Origin: Ghiorsea sp.
GTDB taxonomy: Bacteria; Pseudomonadota; Zetaproteobacteria; Mariprofundales; Mariprofundaceae
Reading direction: 5' to 3'
Length of the DNA: 33,569 nt
NCBI GenBank assembly: GCA_027080505.1
Contig: JALWRX010000131.1
Span: forward strand, 1 to 33,569
Shown one piece after another: positions 16,720 through 25,296 of this stretch. A model generated the notes under the pieces. The model saw only the letters and a list, made by a program, of their open reading frames with translations. It was not told the origin of the DNA and searched no databases. A program made the position numbers and the translations under genes. The stretch's first letter is position 1; each line of letters opens with the position of its first letter.

Positions 16720-17688
16720 TTGGCAAGTTCAGAGCAAAAAAACGAAAAGAAACCTCACCTTATCATTGATAAAAATGAGGATAATAGCCGTATTGACCGC
16801 GTACTTTGTCGCCTACTAGGACAAGAAAAACGTACCCTTATTTTGCGCTTAATCCGAAAAGGGAACGTAAGGGTCAATGGTAAACGCATTAAACCCGAGT
16901 TTCGTGTTCATGAAGGCGATAGTGTATTTTTACCCGCCAGCTTGCGCCCCCATTCCTCTGAAGAATATACTTCTGAACAACAAGCTCAAACATTCACACC
17001 AACCATCAAAAACCTCATCATCCTCTATGAAGATGATGATTTACTCATTATTGATAAACAAGCGGGCATTGTTGTGCATGGAGGTAGTGGTCATATTGTA
17101 GGGTTAGTTGAACGCCTTAAAATGCAACTTAACTTACCAGAGTTACGTTTGGCACACCGCTTAGATAGAGATACTAGCGGATGCTTATTGCTGGCTAAAA
17201 ACCTAAAAACCTTACGTAAACTTACCGAAAGCTTCCGTCATCGTAATGCTCACAAAACATATCTGGCTTGGGTCGCAGGACACCCCTATCCTTATGCTGG
17301 ACGTATGCAGTCCAAGCTGCTTAAAGGTGTGACCCAAAGTGGTGAGCGTATGGTTGTAGATTCTAAACATGGTCAAGAAGCTATCACTGACTTACAAACC
17401 ATACTGTTGCGTGAACATGAAGGTTGGCAATATAGCCTTGTCGCTTTACAACCGCACAGCGGAAGAACACATCAACTGCGTGTACAATTACAACAAGAAG
17501 GGCATGCAATTTTGGGCGATCCCAAATACGCAGAAAAAGTAGATACGAAACATTATAAAGCTATCAAAGGGAAAGGTTTAGCTTTACATGCTTGGCGACT
17601 TCGCTTTGAGCATCCAAGCACAGGAAAAATATTAGAATGTCGTGCGCCCTGGCCTAAGCGCTGGGCACACTTCAAAAAAGAGGTTTAA
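16720..17688 (+). CDS. rluC: 23S rRNA pseudouridine synthase RluC
   Basis: A 322-aa RluA-family pseudouridine synthase. The S4 domain is about 20-75 (RIDRVLCRLL ... KGNVRVNGKRIKPEFRVHEGD); the catalytic domain shows IIDKQAGIVVHGG, AHRLDRDTSGCLLLAK with catalytic Asp149, and HSGRTHQLRVQLQQEGHAILGD. RluC makes pseudouridines 955/2504/2580 of 23S rRNA in E. coli. Divergence from rne is the arrangement seen in E. coli and supports RluC. The start is a TTG at 16720, fixed by AGGAG five bases upstream; no ATG in the first 100 bases suits the S4 domain. It converges on the RRM gene with only five bases between stops. Confidence 0.92.
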   Translation: MASSEQKNEKKPHLIIDKNEDNSRIDRVLCRLLGQEKRTLILRLIRKGNVRVNGKRIKPEFRVHEGDSVFLPASLRPHSSEEYTSEQQAQTFTPTIKNLIILYEDDDLLIIDKQAGIVVHGGSGHIVGLVERLKMQLNLPELRLAHRLDRDTSGCLLLAKNLKTLRKLTESFRHRNAHKTYLAWVAGHPYPYAGRMQSKLLKGVTQSGERMVVDSKHGQEAITDLQTILLREHEGWQYSLVALQPHSGRTHQLRVQLQQEGHAILGDPKYAEKVDTKHYKAIKGKGLALHAWRLRFEHPSTGKILECRAPWPKRWAHFKKEV

Positions 17689-17693
17689 AAAAC

Positions 17694-18146
17694 TTACTTC
17701 TTATCTTTGGCTTCGTTCACACGAAGCTTGCGACCAGCAAACTCTTCACCATTCAACACTAAAGCCGCTTTCACATCACCAGCAGAACCCATTTCTACAA
17801 AACCATACCCTTTAGGGCGACGATTAGGCCCACCACGAACCAAACGTACTGAAACAACCGTGCCATAAGTTTCAAATAAACGCTGCACTTCATCTTCACG
17901 CGCTTTAAATGGAATATTACCTACATACAAGACATTCGTGTTATTATGCTTGGCTTTTGAAGTCGAACGACCTGAGCCGCCACCAAATGCCCAAGCACCC
18001 AATAAAAAGCCAAACACCAAACCCGATGCCAATACTGAACCTACAGGTATTTCTTGGTTTAAACCTACCATAGGACCAACAAAATAACCAACCAAACCCA
18101 AAGCGATTGCCATTGCAACACCTTTACTTACACAACCAATATTCAT
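17694..18146 (-). CDS. Membrane-anchored RRM RNA-binding protein
   Basis: A 150-aa protein from the ATG at 18146 (GGAG about ten bases upstream); the open frame continues 21 codons further without support. Two hydrophobic helices (about 9-29 and 35-54) joined by a short loop are followed by a Gly/Ser/Lys linker and one RRM (about 71-146) with RNP2 VLYVGNIPF and RNP1 KGYGFVEM. The aromatic residues that stack on RNA are therefore kept. The topology implies a hairpin in the inner membrane with the RRM facing the cytoplasm. Bacterial RRM proteins are usually small and soluble, so membrane anchoring is a notable variation. Its position beside rluC and near rne suggests an RNA-metabolism role, which is inference. 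Confidence 0.85.
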   Translation of the reverse strand: MNIGCVSKGVAMAIALGLVGYFVGPMVGLNQEIPVGSVLASGLVFGFLLGAWAFGGGSGRSTSKAKHNNTNVLYVGNIPFKAREDEVQRLFETYGTVVSVRLVRGGPNRRPKGYGFVEMGSAGDVKAALVLNGEEFAGRKLRVNEAKDKK

Positions 18147-18274
18147 AAAAAAACACTCCAAAAAGGGATACAACCCTGAAAAATATGGGCGCAACCTGCC
18201 AATTTTCACTAAAGAAACAACAAGATTGATACGAACCTTTTGCTATCGCTTACGTTTTACATAAGTTTTCGACC

Positions 18275-19708
18275 ATGAAAACAAACGCGCTTATGATTCA
18301 AGGAACAGCCTCAGGTGTTGGAAAATCTGTCTTGGTTGCAGGTCTTTGCCGCTTGCTTGCTCGCAATGGTGTCAAGGTTGCTCCGTTTAAGCCACAAAAC
18401 ATGAGCAACAATGCTGCGGTTACAGCAGATCATGGTGAAATCGGCAGAGCCCAAGCTTTACAAGCATTTGCTTGCGGTATTCAACCTACTGTGGATATGA
18501 ACCCCGTACTTATCAAGCCTGAAAACAACCAAAAAGCGCAACTCATTGTACGTGGCAAAGTTCATGGTCGCTTACATGCCAAACGTTTTCGTAAAGATAG
18601 AATTGCCTTGCTAGATACCGTACTCCAATCCTTTGACACCTTACAACAACAATATGACATGGTCATTATAGAGGGTGCTGGCTGCCCAGCAGAGCCCAAC
18701 CTTATGGATGGTGACATTGCCAATATGGGCTTTGCCCAAGCTGCTGATGTGCCCGTATGGTTGGTTGGAGACATTGATAAAGGCGGTGTATTTGCCTCCC
18801 TTAAAGGCTGCATTGATATTCTGCAAGATGAACATAGCCATAGAATTCAAGCATTCCTTATCAATCGATTTAGAGGCAATGTTGCTTTGTTGGATGATGC
18901 TTTAACTTGGCTTGAACAAGACACCCATAAACCCGTCATTGGTGTCATACCTATGTTGAACTTGGACTTACCCGAAGAAGATAGTCCCTTTAAACATGAA
19001 CAAGCATCTGAAAAACAACATCAACTGCATGTATCTGTTATAGCCTATCCACGCATGTCTAACCACGATGACTTAGACCCTTTGGCTTCTGATGCAGATA
19101 TTCAAGTCTCTTTTGTACGCAGCACCAATGAGCTTCAACCATGTGATTTGATTGTATTACCTGGCTCCAAACATGTATCTTCAGACTTAAACTGGCTCAA
19201 AACACAAGGGTTTGTTGAAAAAATACAACAGCATTTGCGCTACCAAGGGAAAGTTTTAGGCATTTGCGGTGGTTTTCAAATGTTAGGTGAATATATTGAA
19301 GATGCCATGCATACTGAGAGCGAAAGTTGCCAAGGTTTAAATCTACTGCCCATACACACCCAAATGATGCCTGAAAAAACACTCCAGAAAATCGAGCAAA
19401 CAGCAAGCTTTCCGCAAGGACACTTGGTTACAGGTTATGAAATTCATCACGGTATATCTCACACCGATGAAAGCCTCTTTCCTTTTGTTGCATGTTCGGC
19501 AGACAATCAAATTTGGGGGACTTATATACACGGTTTATTTGAACAAGGTGAATTTCGTCAAGCTTGGTTGCACGAACTAGGTTTTAAAATCACAAGCCAT
19601 ACCAATCAGCATGATAAAACTTTGGCATCTTTAGATATGCTCGCCGACCAACTTGAAGAAAGCTTACACCCCCAATACCTTCAACAGCTCTTAACACCAA
19701 GAACCTAA
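18275..19708 (+). CDS. cobQ: Cobyric acid synthase
   Basis: A 477-aa CobQ/CbiP enzyme that amidates side chains b, d, e and g of adenosylcobyrinic acid diamide using glutamine and ATP in cobalamin synthesis. The N-terminal dethiobiotin-synthetase-like domain has the P-loop variant GTASGVGKS (about 10-18) and VIIEGAGCPAEPNL. The C-terminal glutaminase has the nucleophile Cys in LGICGGFQMLGE (about 330) and His in GTYIHGLFE. The ATG at 18275 aligns with the family start, but no SD is visible (AAGTTTTCGACC precedes it). No other cobalamin gene is in the window. No cobalamin riboswitch is apparent in the 128 bp upstream. Confidence 0.96.
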   Translation: MKTNALMIQGTASGVGKSVLVAGLCRLLARNGVKVAPFKPQNMSNNAAVTADHGEIGRAQALQAFACGIQPTVDMNPVLIKPENNQKAQLIVRGKVHGRLHAKRFRKDRIALLDTVLQSFDTLQQQYDMVIIEGAGCPAEPNLMDGDIANMGFAQAADVPVWLVGDIDKGGVFASLKGCIDILQDEHSHRIQAFLINRFRGNVALLDDALTWLEQDTHKPVIGVIPMLNLDLPEEDSPFKHEQASEKQHQLHVSVIAYPRMSNHDDLDPLASDADIQVSFVRSTNELQPCDLIVLPGSKHVSSDLNWLKTQGFVEKIQQHLRYQGKVLGICGGFQMLGEYIEDAMHTESESCQGLNLLPIHTQMMPEKTLQKIEQTASFPQGHLVTGYEIHHGISHTDESLFPFVACSADNQIWGTYIHGLFEQGEFRQAWLHELGFKITSHTNQHDKTLASLDMLADQLEESLHPQYLQQLLTPRT

Positions 19709-19745
19709 GCCTTAGCACTTCAACATACAAAAACTGGCATCACCT

Positions 19746-19775
19746 TTGCTTACCTACTTTAACCTTTGGTACACT
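19746..19775 (+). promoter_or_regulatory. Candidate promoter of the chemoreceptor-like gene
   Basis: TTGCTT (19746-19751), an 18-bp spacer and TACACT (19770-19775) lie immediately upstream of the AGGAG ribosome site at 19780-19784. If used, transcription begins around 19782, so the in-frame TTG at 19746 cannot be the start codon. Confidence 0.4.
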
Positions 19776-19790
19776 AAAGAGGAGCCTACT

Positions 19791-21098
19791 TTGGAAACAA
19801 ATCATGTCACAGAAATTGAAACCTTATTTCAAGCCGTATCTAATGGTGACTTTACCTTTAGAATAAGCAACGACCACCCCTTAGCTAACGCTGCTAATCA
19901 TATGATGCAATGGTTAGATAAAATGCAACTTAAAGAGTTAAAAGATAAAGTTGAACTAACCATGACTGGTTTTGAAAACACCATCAATATGGCAAAGCTA
20001 CAGCAACTAGCTGATGGTGTAGCCCAGCGTACAGAAACCATGGCATCAGCAACTGAAGAAATGAGCATTACCGTACAAATGATTGCCGAGCAAGCGGATA
20101 AAGTTGGCAGCCAAAGTGAGCAAGCAAAAATTGCTGTGGATGAAGGAAGTCAGTCTATGAAGCAAGTATTTGATGTTATCCATGCCACAACAGAACAAAT
20201 GAACAATGTTACCAATGAAGTACAACAGCTTGCTAGTGTATCCAAAGAAATCGATGGTCTATTAACAACCATACAAAAAATATCTGACCAAACCAATCTA
20301 CTTGCTTTAAATGCTACCATTGAAGCAGCACGTGCTGGCGATGCTGGTCGTGGATTTGCTGTTGTTGCAGGCGAGGTCAAACAACTATCCCATCAAACCA
20401 AAGATGCTGCAGATAATATTGTAGAAAAAAGTGTAAGCATACAAAAATCAGTTTCCGCTGTCGTAACGCGCTTAAGCGAAATGTCTGAAACCGTTGCCAA
20501 TGCATCATCTATTGTTGAAACCACACAGTCTTCTATGGATACCATTGTATACAACATGCAACAGGTGGATGAAAGTGTACATGGTATGCACCACGCCACC
20601 AAAGAACAGGCCATTGCATCCACTGAAATTGCAGAAGGTGTTACCCATTGTCATGCTGATGCGAAAGTGATGGATACCCAAGCTGAGCAAAGCCTAAATA
20701 CAACCGATGAAATGGATATTGCACTACGCGCAGACTTACAAGAGTTTTCAAAGCTGAAAATTACCAATGCTGTGATTCAACTTGCTAAAAGCGACCATAT
20801 GTTTTGGAAAAAACGTTTAATAGATATGATTTCAGGGCGCGATAGCATTGATATTAGCGAAGTCACCGACCACCATAATTGCCGTTTAGGTAAATGGTAC
20901 TACAGCAACGGGCAAGTTGAATTTGGTAGTTGCCCATCATTCAACGGTATTGAGTCACCTCATGCTGACATGCATAGGTTAGCCAAGCAAGCTGTCACCA
21001 AGTTTAATGCTGGAGATGTAGCTGGTGCTACCCAAGATGTAGAAGCCATTGAAGCATTATCAGCTGCAGTAGTAAAAGGTTTAGAGGAACTGGAGTAA
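19791..21098 (+). CDS. Soluble methyl-accepting chemotaxis-like protein with C-terminal CZB zinc-binding domain
   Basis: About 435 aa from a TTG at 19791, set by AGGAG with six bases of spacing; the frame extends upstream to 19746, but that lies in the putative promoter. There is no TM helix or signal peptide, so it is cytoplasmic. A short N-terminal region ([18 protein letters not shown]) leads to a long coiled-coil MCP signalling domain with the conserved hairpin tip [21 protein letters not shown]-like segment and [15 protein letters not shown]. The last 110 residues are a CZB domain ([12 protein letters not shown] ... [11 protein letters not shown] ... [10 protein letters not shown]) with the His/Cys zinc ligands. 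In other bacteria CZB receptors sense zinc or oxidants such as HOCl. No che genes are nearby. Confidence 0.92.
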   Translation: METNHVTEIETLFQAVSNGDFTFRISNDHPLANAANHMMQWLDKMQLKELKDKVELTMTGFENTINMAKLQQLADGVAQRTETMASATEEMSITVQMIAEQADKVGSQSEQAKIAVDEGSQSMKQVFDVIHATTEQMNNVTNEVQQLASVSKEIDGLLTTIQKISDQTNLLALNATIEAARAGDAGRGFAVVAGEVKQLSHQTKDAADNIVEKSVSIQKSVSAVVTRLSEMSETVANASSIVETTQSSMDTIVYNMQQVDESVHGMHHATKEQAIASTEIAEGVTHCHADAKVMDTQAEQSLNTTDEMDIALRADLQEFSKLKITNAVIQLAKSDHMFWKKRLIDMISGRDSIDISEVTDHHNCRLGKWYYSNGQVEFGSCPSFNGIESPHADMHRLAKQAVTKFNAGDVAGATQDVEAIEALSAAVVKGLEELE

Positions 21099-21458
21099 CT
21101 ACTCACCCAGTGTATCTAAATAAGCAATAATATCTTCTCTATTTTGTTCATTCTGCATCTCAGGCAAGGTGGGCATGGTTAAATTGTAAGGATTACTTGC
21201 TTTTAAGTTTTTCGCATACTCGTCGTGTTCAATCATTTTACTTGGGTTTTGCAAAAAACTATGCAGCCATTTGGTATCCCTACGTTCTGTAATACCAGCC
21301 AAACCTGGTGCAAATTTATCATCATAACTGGGTTTATGGCAATGAAAACACAGTCTATCAAAAATAGCTTTACCTTTAACCACATCACCTGCTTGAGCAG
21401 GTACGAGAAAACTAAAAAAGATAAAAGAAAGAGCACTTATTTTTACATATATTTTCAT
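21099..21458 (-). CDS. Small periplasmic mono-haem cytochrome c
   Basis: A 119-aa class-I cytochrome c. The signal peptide is about 1-23 (cleavage after VPAQA). The haem site is CFHCH (Cys37, Cys40, His41) and the likely axial Met is Met95 in NLTMPTLPE. It should shuttle electrons in the periplasm; its partner is unknown. The ATG at 21458 has an AAGGA SD. It follows the thioredoxin-like gene by 42 nt, and its stop codon abuts the stop of the convergent receptor gene (21096-21101) with no bases between, so there is no room for a separate terminator. Confidence 0.93.
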   Translation of the reverse strand: MKIYVKISALSFIFFSFLVPAQAGDVVKGKAIFDRLCFHCHKPSYDDKFAPGLAGITERRDTKWLHSFLQNPSKMIEHDEYAKNLKASNPYNLTMPTLPEMQNEQNREDIIAYLDTLGE

Positions 21459-21500
21459 GTTTTATCCTTTTCGGTTTTATTCATTTTTGCAATCTAAAAA

Positions 21501-22049
21501 TTAGTCTAACCACTTGATTGAACAACCAATGGTTGGATGCTGCGGTTGTGGTGCAGGCTTACCTGCAACCAAGGCTTCTGCAGCAGGTAGAAGCTCTTCT
21601 TGCGTGACTTTGCTTTCATCTTTCCAGTAGTCATCAATGCGACCGTGATAATAAAGCTCACCATGTTTATCAAACATATAAATATCAGGTGTACACTGCG
21701 CATCAAAAGCCTTGGCAACTTCCTGCGTTTCATCGGCAAGATATGGAAAATCAATATTCCATTCATCCAACTTCTCACGCATCGCATCTATATTATCCTC
21801 TGGATAATCAGGATGAATATTTGGGTTAATTGCAACCGTATTGATTCCCATTGCTTTTAATGTTGCCGCATGACGCACCAAACGTGGCCAAACTGCAATG
21901 GCATAAGGGCAATGGTTACATGTAAACGCGACCACCAAACCATGTTCACCCATTTGCTCCCTTAAAGCATGTACTACACCTTTAGAATCATTCAATGTAA
22001 AATCAGGAAGCGTAAACTCACCCTTATAAATAGATGCTACCAATGCCAT
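21501..22049 (-). CDS. Thioredoxin-fold redoxin (AhpC/TSA-like)
   Basis: A 182-aa thioredoxin-like protein. The redox motif is CNHC (Cys44, Cys47) in VVAFTCNHCPYA, followed by family-typical INPNIHPDYPEDNIDAM, FPYLADETQEVAKAF, CTPDIYMFD and YYHGRIDDY, which are those of the TlpA/AhpC-related 'thioredoxin family protein' group. The ATG at 22049 has GGGAG at good spacing. The frame is open to a TTG at 22085; that extension would add a hydrophobic stretch resembling a signal anchor, so export cannot be fully excluded. It is upstream of the cytochrome c gene in a likely two-gene operon. Confidence 0.88.
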   Translation of the reverse strand: MALVASIYKGEFTLPDFTLNDSKGVVHALREQMGEHGLVVAFTCNHCPYAIAVWPRLVRHAATLKAMGINTVAINPNIHPDYPEDNIDAMREKLDEWNIDFPYLADETQEVAKAFDAQCTPDIYMFDKHGELYYHGRIDDYWKDESKVTQEELLPAAEALVAGKPAPQPQHPTIGCSIKWLD

Positions 22050-22208
22050 AAACCAAACTCCCAAAAGAAATATACTAGCCAGCAATCATGGAAGAAAAAA
22101 CATAGCAAATCAAGCTCACCAATAGCTTATATAAAAATGGCATCATACCTGCTGGTCTTAAAATCAAAGTACTATATAGGTCAAATCAATCTAAATATGA
22201 GGTCACCA
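22050..22208. other. 159-bp divergent intergenic region
   Basis: This stretch separates the thioredoxin-like gene (-) from the diguanylate cyclase gene (+). It is AT-rich and must carry both promoters, but I see no -35/-10 pair convincing enough to name and no hairpin. Confidence 0.5.
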
Positions 22209-23459
22209 TTGTCTAAGAAAGATAACATGATTCATGAATTACTGGATGGGTTAGACACCATTCGCCCTGCTCTACTTACTAGCAAAGAAAAAAATGGCGA
22301 ATTACGCAGCTTACTCAGGCGTATGCTTTCCTTACTGGAAGCTTTACAGCGTATGCCACATATTGAACCTAAACTTTATGCTAAGGTTATAATGCTATTG
22401 ACACCTTTGGTAGATGCCGAACATGGTGCATTACTCAAACATTTACAGCATAACTCAGCAGATACTCAAACTTGGCAACAACTCGAACAGCATTTAAAAA
22501 CTCGACAACAACTCATTCAAACTGCACAACAAGACTTACCTAGCGTGCAGCTCATGCTACGCCGAAGCTGTCATTTATTAGGTAAACCTTATCCAGACAC
22601 AGCAGAATTTAAACAAAACCTAAACCTGTTTGAACAATACCTTAGGGAATATTTGCAACACCATGACAAAATTCATTTGGGTTTTACATCCATCACGGCA
22701 GCCCTTAAAGACTCTGTCAAAGCTATGGATCATGTTTTGGATGATATTGGTGATGAATCACCCGAACTTAAACAGGTACAACAAGTTTTAGAGCAAGAGC
22801 TTCCAGATGACCCCATACAAGCACAAACATTACTCAAACATGCAGCACAAAATATTCGTCAAGCCAGTAAAAAAATCAGCAATGCTAGCCATAAATTCAA
22901 AGCCACCATATCTGCACAAATTCAACAAATGGATGCATTATCCCAGCGTTTAAAACAAGCTGAAGTACAAGCGAGAAATGACCCGCTCACTGGTTTAGCC
23001 AACCGCAGAAAACTACGTGAATATTTTCAAACACTACCTCAAGACCTACCTAGCTTATTTCTTATGCTTGATATTGACCATTTTAAAAAAATTAACGATA
23101 GCCATGGTCATGATGCTGGCGATGAAGTATTAATTAAAATTGCAGATTTACTCAAAGAATCTGTGCGTAGCACCGATATGGTTGCCCGCTTAGGTGGTGA
23201 AGAGTTTTGCATTATTTTAGCCAACACAACAACAAAACAAGGTATAAAATTAGCAGAAAAAATTCGTAAAAACATTGAAACTACAATATTTTCAGGTCCA
23301 CATGGAAATATTCGAGTGACCATAAGCATAGGTGTAGCAGAGCGACAGCTTGATGAAGCTATCAACCACTGGTTAAAACGCGCTGACCAAGCCCTTTACC
23401 ATGCTAAAAACAATGGTCGCAACCAAGTGACCAGCACAGCCTTACCTAGACAAAAGTAA
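22209..23459 (+). CDS. Diguanylate cyclase (GGDEF) with helical N-terminal region
   Basis: About 416 aa. The C-terminal GGDEF domain (about 255-410) has DPLTGLANRRKL, DIDHFKKINDSHGHDAGDEVL and the active-site GGEEF, so it should make cyclic-di-GMP from two GTP. An inhibitory I-site RSTD lies five residues before GGEEF. The N-terminal 250 residues are predicted helical without TM segments, ending in a coiled coil (IQQMDALSQRLKQAE); I do not recognise this sensor. The start is uncertain: TTG 22209 has GAGG six bases before it, ATG 22197 has poor SD spacing, and ATG 22227 follows AGAAAGA. The frame is open to 21969, but that part is antisense to the thioredoxin gene. Confidence 0.9.
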   Translation: MSKKDNMIHELLDGLDTIRPALLTSKEKNGELRSLLRRMLSLLEALQRMPHIEPKLYAKVIMLLTPLVDAEHGALLKHLQHNSADTQTWQQLEQHLKTRQQLIQTAQQDLPSVQLMLRRSCHLLGKPYPDTAEFKQNLNLFEQYLREYLQHHDKIHLGFTSITAALKDSVKAMDHVLDDIGDESPELKQVQQVLEQELPDDPIQAQTLLKHAAQNIRQASKKISNASHKFKATISAQIQQMDALSQRLKQAEVQARNDPLTGLANRRKLREYFQTLPQDLPSLFLMLDIDHFKKINDSHGHDAGDEVLIKIADLLKESVRSTDMVARLGGEEFCIILANTTTKQGIKLAEKIRKNIETTIFSGPHGNIRVTISIGVAERQLDEAINHWLKRADQALYHAKNNGRNQVTSTALPRQK

Positions 23460-23476
23460 CGAATCAACATAAAGGG

Positions 23477-23505
23477 TTGAATTCAATCCATTAACCCCCT
23501 ATAAC
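23477..23505 (+). promoter_or_regulatory. Candidate promoter of dnaG-rpoD
   Basis: TTGAAT (23477-23482), a 17-bp spacer and TATAAC (23500-23505) form the best sigma70-like match in the window. The expected start point (about 23512-23514) falls on the dnaG ATG at 23514, so transcripts would be leaderless or nearly so. Confidence 0.5.
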
Positions 23506-23513
23506 ATAGGTCT

Positions 23514-25244
23514 ATGGCACAATTTTCTTCTGCATTCCTCGATGAACTCATTTCTCGCACCGACTTGGTGGAAATTATTGCTCGCCATGTTGAACTAAAA
23601 CCATCTGGCTCTAACAATATGGTTGGTTTGTGTCCTTTTCACCATGAAAAGACCCCCTCTTTTTCTGTATCTGTTGATAAACAAATGTATTACTGTTTTG
23701 GTTGTGGCAAGGGGGGTAATGCATATCGTTTTTTGATGGAGCACGATGGATACCCCTTTCCTGAAGCAGTTGAATTTTTAGCCAACAAAGCTGGCATGCC
23801 CCTACCTGAAGCGCGCGCTATTAACCCTAAAGAAGAAGCTAAGAAAAAACAGGCGTATCAGTTGCTCGATCAAGTCGCATCCATTTTTTCACGTACATTA
23901 CATGCCGATGAAGGCAAACAGGCCAAAGCATATTTTGCCCAACGTAAGCTTCCCGATAATATTATTCAACGCTATCAACTGGGCTTTGCCCCTGCTGGTT
24001 ATGGTTTTATGCAACGCTGTTTTGGCTCTGAACCTCATACCTTACAGCAACTGGAGAGTATTGGTGTACTGATAAAAAATGAACGTGGCTATGCCGATCG
24101 TTTCCGAGGTCGGGTAATGTTCCCTATCCGCAACAAACGTGGGCAAGTAGTAGGTTTTGGTGGGCGTATCATGGGTGATGGTGAACCCAAATATTTAAAT
24201 TCACCTGAAACAGATTTTTATCATAAGTCTGACTTACTCTATGCTTATGCCGAGCATAGAGAATCCATTCGCAAACACAAAATGCTTGTGATTGTTGAAG
24301 GTTATATGGATGTATTGGCGATGGCAGCCTTTGACCTACCCTATGCACTAGCACCTTTGGGCACAGCCATTACAGAGCAACAGTTATCCCATATCCTGCG
24401 TTTACATGGTGAACCGATATTCTGTTTTGATGGTGATCGTGCAGGTAAGCAAGCTGCTTGGCGTGCAATTGAACGTATGCTGCCGATTTTAAAAACAGAG
24501 CATTCCCCTAAATTCCTTTATTTACCCGATGGTGAAGACCCTGATACCCTGCTGCAAAAAGAAGGAAAAAGCGCTTTTGAGAAACGCTTAAAAAATGATG
24601 CGCAACCCATGCTTAGCACATGGATACAAGGATTAAAAAATATTGCCGGCAGTGGTGCTGAGGGTAGAGCACGTATAGCAAAAAAAGCAGACCAAATGCT
24701 TGGTAAAATGCAAGATGATTACCTGCGTCAAGCATGGCAGGGTGAAATCGAAAAAATTAGTGGTGTGATGCTAAAGCAAACAAAACCCACGCAATATGCG
24801 CCTAAACCCAGGCAAGTTTTTACAAGAAAAATGACACCTAGGCTTGCTGTCACCCCCATGATACATGAACAATTTATGGCTGCATTACTACAAAAACCCA
24901 GTAGATTCCAACTTTTACCAGAAGATGCTTTTCATTTTTTTGTTGACAGCAACCCAATATTCCCGATATACACCCGAGCCTTTTCGCTGGCAGGCGATGA
25001 TGAAAACACCACATTAGATATAGCGGCACAGTTGATGCGGGAGTTCCCCGACACAGATATAGCACGCTGGGTGAACCTGCCAAAAGTCGAAGATGATGCG
25101 TTTCAAATGCTTTTAAAAGATATGCACCTTGCATACCTTAAAGCACAGTTGAGCCAGACAGAAAACTTATCTGTCCGAATCAAGCTGCAAGCAGAATTAA
25201 AAGCACTGCAAGCAGAGCTAAAAGCTTTGAAACCAACAAATTAA
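23514..25244 (+). CDS. dnaG: DNA primase
   Basis: A 576-aa bacterial primase that makes the RNA primers for replication at the fork. The N-terminal zinc-binding domain has CPFHHEKTPSFSVS ... YYCFGCGKGG (Cys40, His43, Cys61, Cys64). The catalytic core includes the Toprim fold with VIVEGYMDVLAM (Glu about 262) and FCFDGDRAGK (DGD about 305-307). A helical C-terminal region (about 440-576) corresponds to the DnaB-binding domain. The ATG at 23514 gives the family-typical start; only AGG at 23508-23510 precedes it. rpoD follows after 52 bp, the classic macromolecular-synthesis pair, although rpsU is not upstream. Confidence 0.97.
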   Translation: MAQFSSAFLDELISRTDLVEIIARHVELKPSGSNNMVGLCPFHHEKTPSFSVSVDKQMYYCFGCGKGGNAYRFLMEHDGYPFPEAVEFLANKAGMPLPEARAINPKEEAKKKQAYQLLDQVASIFSRTLHADEGKQAKAYFAQRKLPDNIIQRYQLGFAPAGYGFMQRCFGSEPHTLQQLESIGVLIKNERGYADRFRGRVMFPIRNKRGQVVGFGGRIMGDGEPKYLNSPETDFYHKSDLLYAYAEHRESIRKHKMLVIVEGYMDVLAMAAFDLPYALAPLGTAITEQQLSHILRLHGEPIFCFDGDRAGKQAAWRAIERMLPILKTEHSPKFLYLPDGEDPDTLLQKEGKSAFEKRLKNDAQPMLSTWIQGLKNIAGSGAEGRARIAKKADQMLGKMQDDYLRQAWQGEIEKISGVMLKQTKPTQYAPKPRQVFTRKMTPRLAVTPMIHEQFMAALLQKPSRFQLLPEDAFHFFVDSNPIFPIYTRAFSLAGDDENTTLDIAAQLMREFPDTDIARWVNLPKVEDDAFQMLLKDMHLAYLKAQLSQTENLSVRIKLQAELKALQAELKALKPTN

Positions 25245-25296
25245 GATTAAACAACTAAAATAAAAAAATAATTTCCGCAAATGGTGGCGACAAAGC

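Noticed and set aside
17709-17727. GCTTCG-TTCACA-CGAAGC hairpin near the end of the RRM gene as a terminator
   Set aside because: It lies inside the coding region and the nearest T-run on the minus strand is about 16 bases further on, so it is not a canonical intrinsic terminator.
18147-18274. Cobalamin riboswitch upstream of cobQ
   Set aside because: Only 128 bp is available between divergent genes, and no B12-box-like sequence or stable multi-stem structure is visible.
21969-22208. Upstream extension of the GGDEF protein, including a CYQC motif
   Set aside because: It is antisense to the thioredoxin-like gene and has basic, non-domain composition; better start signals lie at 22209-22227.
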